From positions 868,001-932,000 of the forward strand of contig NZ_BSFK01000005.1 in the NCBI RefSeq assembly GCF_027922305.1: DNA of 64,000 nt, given 5' to 3'. Source of the stretch: Methylopila jiangsuensis. GTDB lineage: Bacteria; Pseudomonadota; Alphaproteobacteria; Rhizobiales; Methylopilaceae. This document shows, one piece after another, positions 60,667 through 64,000 of this stretch (the first letter of the stretch is position 1; the number at the start of each line of letters is the position of its first letter). A program made the translations under genes and the position numbers. Below the pieces are notes generated by a model. That model did not search any database, was not told the DNA's origin, and saw nothing but the letters and a program-made list of their open reading frames with translations.

Positions 60667-60875
60667 GGTCGCCGCGAGCCCGTGTCCAGCGATCCCGAAG
60701 CGATGAGCAGACGCTAGCCGCTCCGCCCCTCACACGCACGTCACGAAGCCGCGGGGTGATTGTGACCGGTCCAATTCCAGACTGTGATCCCAGCTGAACC
60801 GCCGCCGTTAACGTTCCGTCAACCAAGACCGGATTGGGTTCTGAGCGACCGACAACACGAATGTGGAGCGCGGCG
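60667..60875 (-). other. Gap that may encode a short minus-strand RNA
   Basis: 209 nt between the orphan terminator and the divergent small gene at 60876. No protein frame is convincing. A minus-strand TTGACG lies near 60824-60818 but no matching -10 is clear. TTAA-N7-TCAA at 60808-60822 is a one-mismatch CtrA-like site. An sRNA of roughly 100-190 nt would fit. Confidence 0.35.
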
Positions 60876-61193
60876 ATGACGACGATCAGCGTGGGCGAGA
60901 TCATGGAGATCGCGGCAGGAGAGGCCGCGGCCTACGCCGCCGAAGGCGGCCCGGACCTGGACGAGCGCGTGACGGCGCTGGCGGAGCGGCTGGAGGGCCT
61001 GATCGATTCCCCGACCGTGAACGCGGCGCGCTACCTCGCCGCGCTGATCGAGCGGCTCGACGCGGCGACCATCGCGCTGGCCGCCCCCGACGAGGCCAAG
61101 CGCGGCCAGCCAAGCGAGGCGGAGCTTCACAGCCAGCGGCTGTTCTTCGCAGCCCTCGGCGACCACTTCCGCCGGCGTCTCGCCCCCACCTGA
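60876..61193 (+). CDS. Small hypothetical protein, mainly helical
   Basis: 105 aa, not recognised. MTTISVGEIMEIAAGEAAAYAAE and a long helix-rich body (DERVTALAERLEGLI, ALIERLDAATIALAAPDE) with no Cys, signal or membrane segment. ATG 60876 has GGAG 7 nt upstream; ATG 60861 is a weaker option. Codon use is that of the host genome, so it lies outside the foreign patch. Confidence 0.65.
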   Translation: MTTISVGEIMEIAAGEAAAYAAEGGPDLDERVTALAERLEGLIDSPTVNAARYLAALIERLDAATIALAAPDEAKRGQPSEAELHSQRLFFAALGDHFRRRLAPT

Positions 61194-61203
61194 GGCCTGC
61201 TCT

Positions 61204-61302
61204 CGTCATCCCCGCGCGGCACGCGCGGGGATCCACGATCTTTAGCGGAGCGAAGTCTTAAGCGTCGAAGTCGTGGATGCCGGGGCAAGCTCGGGCATGA
61301 CG
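61204..61302. repeat. Dispersed imperfect palindrome, copy D
   Basis: Begins CGTCATCCCCGCG, ends CTCGGGCATGACG; the right half (GTCGTGGATGCC) matches copy E best. Lies between the small gene and the lytic transglycosylase gene. Confidence 0.8.
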
Positions 61303-61327
61303 CCCAAATCGAGCTCTCGATCCTATT

Positions 61328-62566
61328 TCAGCGCCCGGCGGAGCGCACGGTCTCCGCGTCCGGCCAGCAGGTGGGGGGCAGCCCCCCCGCCTCCTGCCAG
61401 CGGCCGATGGCGACGCGGGTGCGGAAGCCCACCAGACCGTCCGGCTTGCCCACGTCGTAGCCGCGCTTCTGCAGCCGAAGCTGCATGGCGGCCACGTCCG
61501 CCCGGTCGAAGCCCTTGGCCGCCGCATGCCACCCGGCGCGGAGCGGGCCGCCCTGGCCGTAGCGGTCGGCGAGATGCGCCACGAACAGGGCGTAGAGGTC
61601 GGACTCGTTGTACTGCTTGATGGCGTAGAAGTTCTCGGAGACGATGAACATCGGGCCCGCCCGGCCCGCCGGCGCCAGCAGGAACGTCTTGCGCCCCGCC
61701 TCCCCCGGCAGCTCGTCGCCATCGACGCGACGCACGCCGAGCCGGCGCCACTCGCCGAGCGTCAGGCCCTGGTCCGGCCCCTCCAGCGTGCAGGAGACGG
61801 CCGCCGGCACGCTGGCCTCCACGCCCCAGGGCCGCCCCTTGGCCCAGCCGTGGACCTGCATGTAGTGGGCGATGGAGCCGATGGAGTCCGCGTTGGACCG
61901 CCAGATGTCGCGCCGGCCGTCGCCGTCCAGATCGACGGCGTTCTCCAGGAATTTGGACGGCAGGAACTGGGGCTGGCCCATGGCGCCGGCCCAGGAGCTT
62001 TTCATCTCCGCGCGGGTCAGATGGTCGCCGTCGAGGATCTTGAGCGCGGCGATCAGCTCCGGGAAGAAGCGCTCCTTGCGCGCGCCCATGAAGCTCTGGG
62101 TGGCGAGGTTGCGGATGGCGTCGCCCCGGATCGGGACCGATCCGTAGCGGGACTCCCGCGCCCAGATGGCGGCCACGATCTCCTTCGGCACGCCATAGCG
62201 TCGTTCGGCCTCGGCGAAGGCGCGGGCGTCCGCCGCGAGGCGCTTGCGCCCCTCCGGGATCAGCCCGGCGAAATTCGCCTCCGCCACATAGCGCGCGGGG
62301 TCGGAGAACTCCGGCTGGCGCTGCGGGCCCTGATGCTTCGGCGCGCCGGGGGGCGCGAGGTCCGGCAGCGACCAGTCCAGCGTCACCCCGGCGAAGGCCT
62401 CGCTGACGGCGCGCTCGCTCACGCCCGCCTTGCGCGCGGCGGGAAGGACGGCGCTCGTCAGCCAGCCCTGGAACGAGGCTTCCACCGCGGGCCGTTTGGC
62501 GGCCGGAAACTCTTGCGCCGTGGTGGGGGAAGCGAAAGTGAGAAGCCCGAGGAAGGCGGCCGCCAC
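61328..62566 (-). CDS. Lytic murein transglycosylase (MltB/Slt_2 type) with PG-binding domain
   Basis: 412 aa periplasmic enzyme cleaving the MurNAc-GlcNAc bond with anhydro-ring formation. The catalytic Glu lies in VAAIWARESRYGSVPIRGD; FMGARKERFFPELIAALKIL, SSWAGAMGQPQFLPSKF and DLDGDGRRDIWRSNADSIGSIAHYM (in part) are Slt_2 signatures. A PG_binding_1 domain closes the protein (AAMQLRLQKRGYDVGKPDGL). GTG 62566 is the best start and gives a signal-like AAAFLGLLTFASPTTAQ; its ribosome site is weak, and the frame is open through the repeat upstream. Confidence 0.9.
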   Translation of the reverse strand: MAAAFLGLLTFASPTTAQEFPAAKRPAVEASFQGWLTSAVLPAARKAGVSERAVSEAFAGVTLDWSLPDLAPPGAPKHQGPQRQPEFSDPARYVAEANFAGLIPEGRKRLAADARAFAEAERRYGVPKEIVAAIWARESRYGSVPIRGDAIRNLATQSFMGARKERFFPELIAALKILDGDHLTRAEMKSSWAGAMGQPQFLPSKFLENAVDLDGDGRRDIWRSNADSIGSIAHYMQVHGWAKGRPWGVEASVPAAVSCTLEGPDQGLTLGEWRRLGVRRVDGDELPGEAGRKTFLLAPAGRAGPMFIVSENFYAIKQYNESDLYALFVAHLADRYGQGGPLRAGWHAAAKGFDRADVAAMQLRLQKRGYDVGKPDGLVGFRTRVAIGRWQEAGGLPPTCWPDAETVRSAGR

Positions 62567-62613
62567 ATTTGTGAGAGACCGCGTGGCTGGAATCGAAGAC
62601 TTTGCCGAAAAGC

Positions 62614-62710
62614 CGTCATGCCCGGCGAACGCCGGGCATCCACGACTTTCCGCGGGACGAAAGCTGGAACGCTCAAGTCGTGGATGCCCGAGACAAGCTC
62701 GGGCATGACG
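62614..62710. repeat. Dispersed imperfect palindrome, copy E
   Basis: 97 bp, CGTCATGCCCGGCG to GCTCGGGCATGACG. Lies between ureC and the transglycosylase gene and would form a strong hairpin in either transcript. Confidence 0.85.
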
Positions 62711-62736
62711 CAGGAGCCGGTGGCTCAGACCGACCT

Positions 62737-64000
<1,264 letters not shown>

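Noticed and set aside
60808-60822. TTAA-N7-TCAA as a CtrA site
   Set aside because: One mismatch from the full box and no supporting context; only the perfect site at 16423 is listed.
59298-60875. Attachment-site duplicate of the tRNA-Cys 3' end
   Set aside because: I looked for a second copy of the T-arm/acceptor sequence downstream and found none in the window, so integration at the tRNA is not proven.

Overview
The window is high-GC DNA (roughly 70 % by eye) from an alphaproteobacterium, most likely a member of the Hyphomicrobiales (Rhizobiales). The gene order supports this: erpA divergent from dgt-argS-SPOR-nagZ-scpA-scpB-tatA-tatB; a suf operon next to a cysteine desulfurase and a small alpha/beta hydrolase; pcm-tolC-popZ(DUF2497); a HAD phosphatase with the ATP12 chaperone; an MmgR/suhB-type small RNA; and a perfect CtrA-type box. 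The genus cannot be fixed from sequence reading alone.

Layout. 1-9.3 kb: housekeeping genes for Tat export, condensin-type ScpAB, NagZ, ArgRS and dGTPase, with an orphan iron-type ABC ATPase wedged between scpB and tatA. 9.3-13.4 kb: accessory block with an sRNA, a secreted serralysin-like RTX protease, an unassigned radical SAM / alpha-beta hydrolase pair and a possible small lipoprotein. 13.5-28.7 kb: msrQ, glmS, two membrane-linked glycosyltransferases, ATP12, HAD, DUF3616, a Gly-rich small protein, patatin, hisI, folE, an IscU-like scaffold, yidD, thrS, DUF3060 and CBS genes. 28.7-37 kb: PAS and tandem PilZ proteins, then the suf operon (desulfurase, sufB, a TIMP/NTR-like secreted protein, sufC, sufD). 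37-47.3 kb: anmK, a malate:quinone oxidoreductase with a twin-arginine leader, and a siderophore uptake locus (fhuC-like ATPase, AraC regulator, TonB receptor, fhuD-like binding protein, double-length fhuB-like permease). 47.3-59.3 kb: DUF808, a multi-domain peptidoglycan lysis protein, a second TonB receptor with a poly-Asp insertion, a second RTX protein whose start may be frameshifted, GNAT, popZ, tolC, pcm and tRNA-Cys. 59.3-60.5 kb: an AT-rich foreign patch next to tRNA-Cys carrying a SLATT-type membrane effector, a predicted anti-phage or stress death gene. 60.5-64 kb: a small hypothetical gene, a lytic transglycosylase and the 5'-truncated ureC.

The genes connect as follows. The TonB receptor, binding protein, permease and ATPase make one Fe(III)-siderophore import path, and Fe-S assembly (sufBCD, NifS-type desulfurase, IscU-like scaffold, ErpA) would use that iron. 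The two RTX proteins share a C-terminal export-type end and would need a type I system; tolC is here, but no ABC/MFP exporter pair is seen. Five copies of a ~97-bp imperfect palindrome are scattered between genes. The items most worth a second look are the SLATT gene at the tRNA, the lysis fusion protein, the TIMP-like protein inside suf, and the radical SAM / hydrolase pair.
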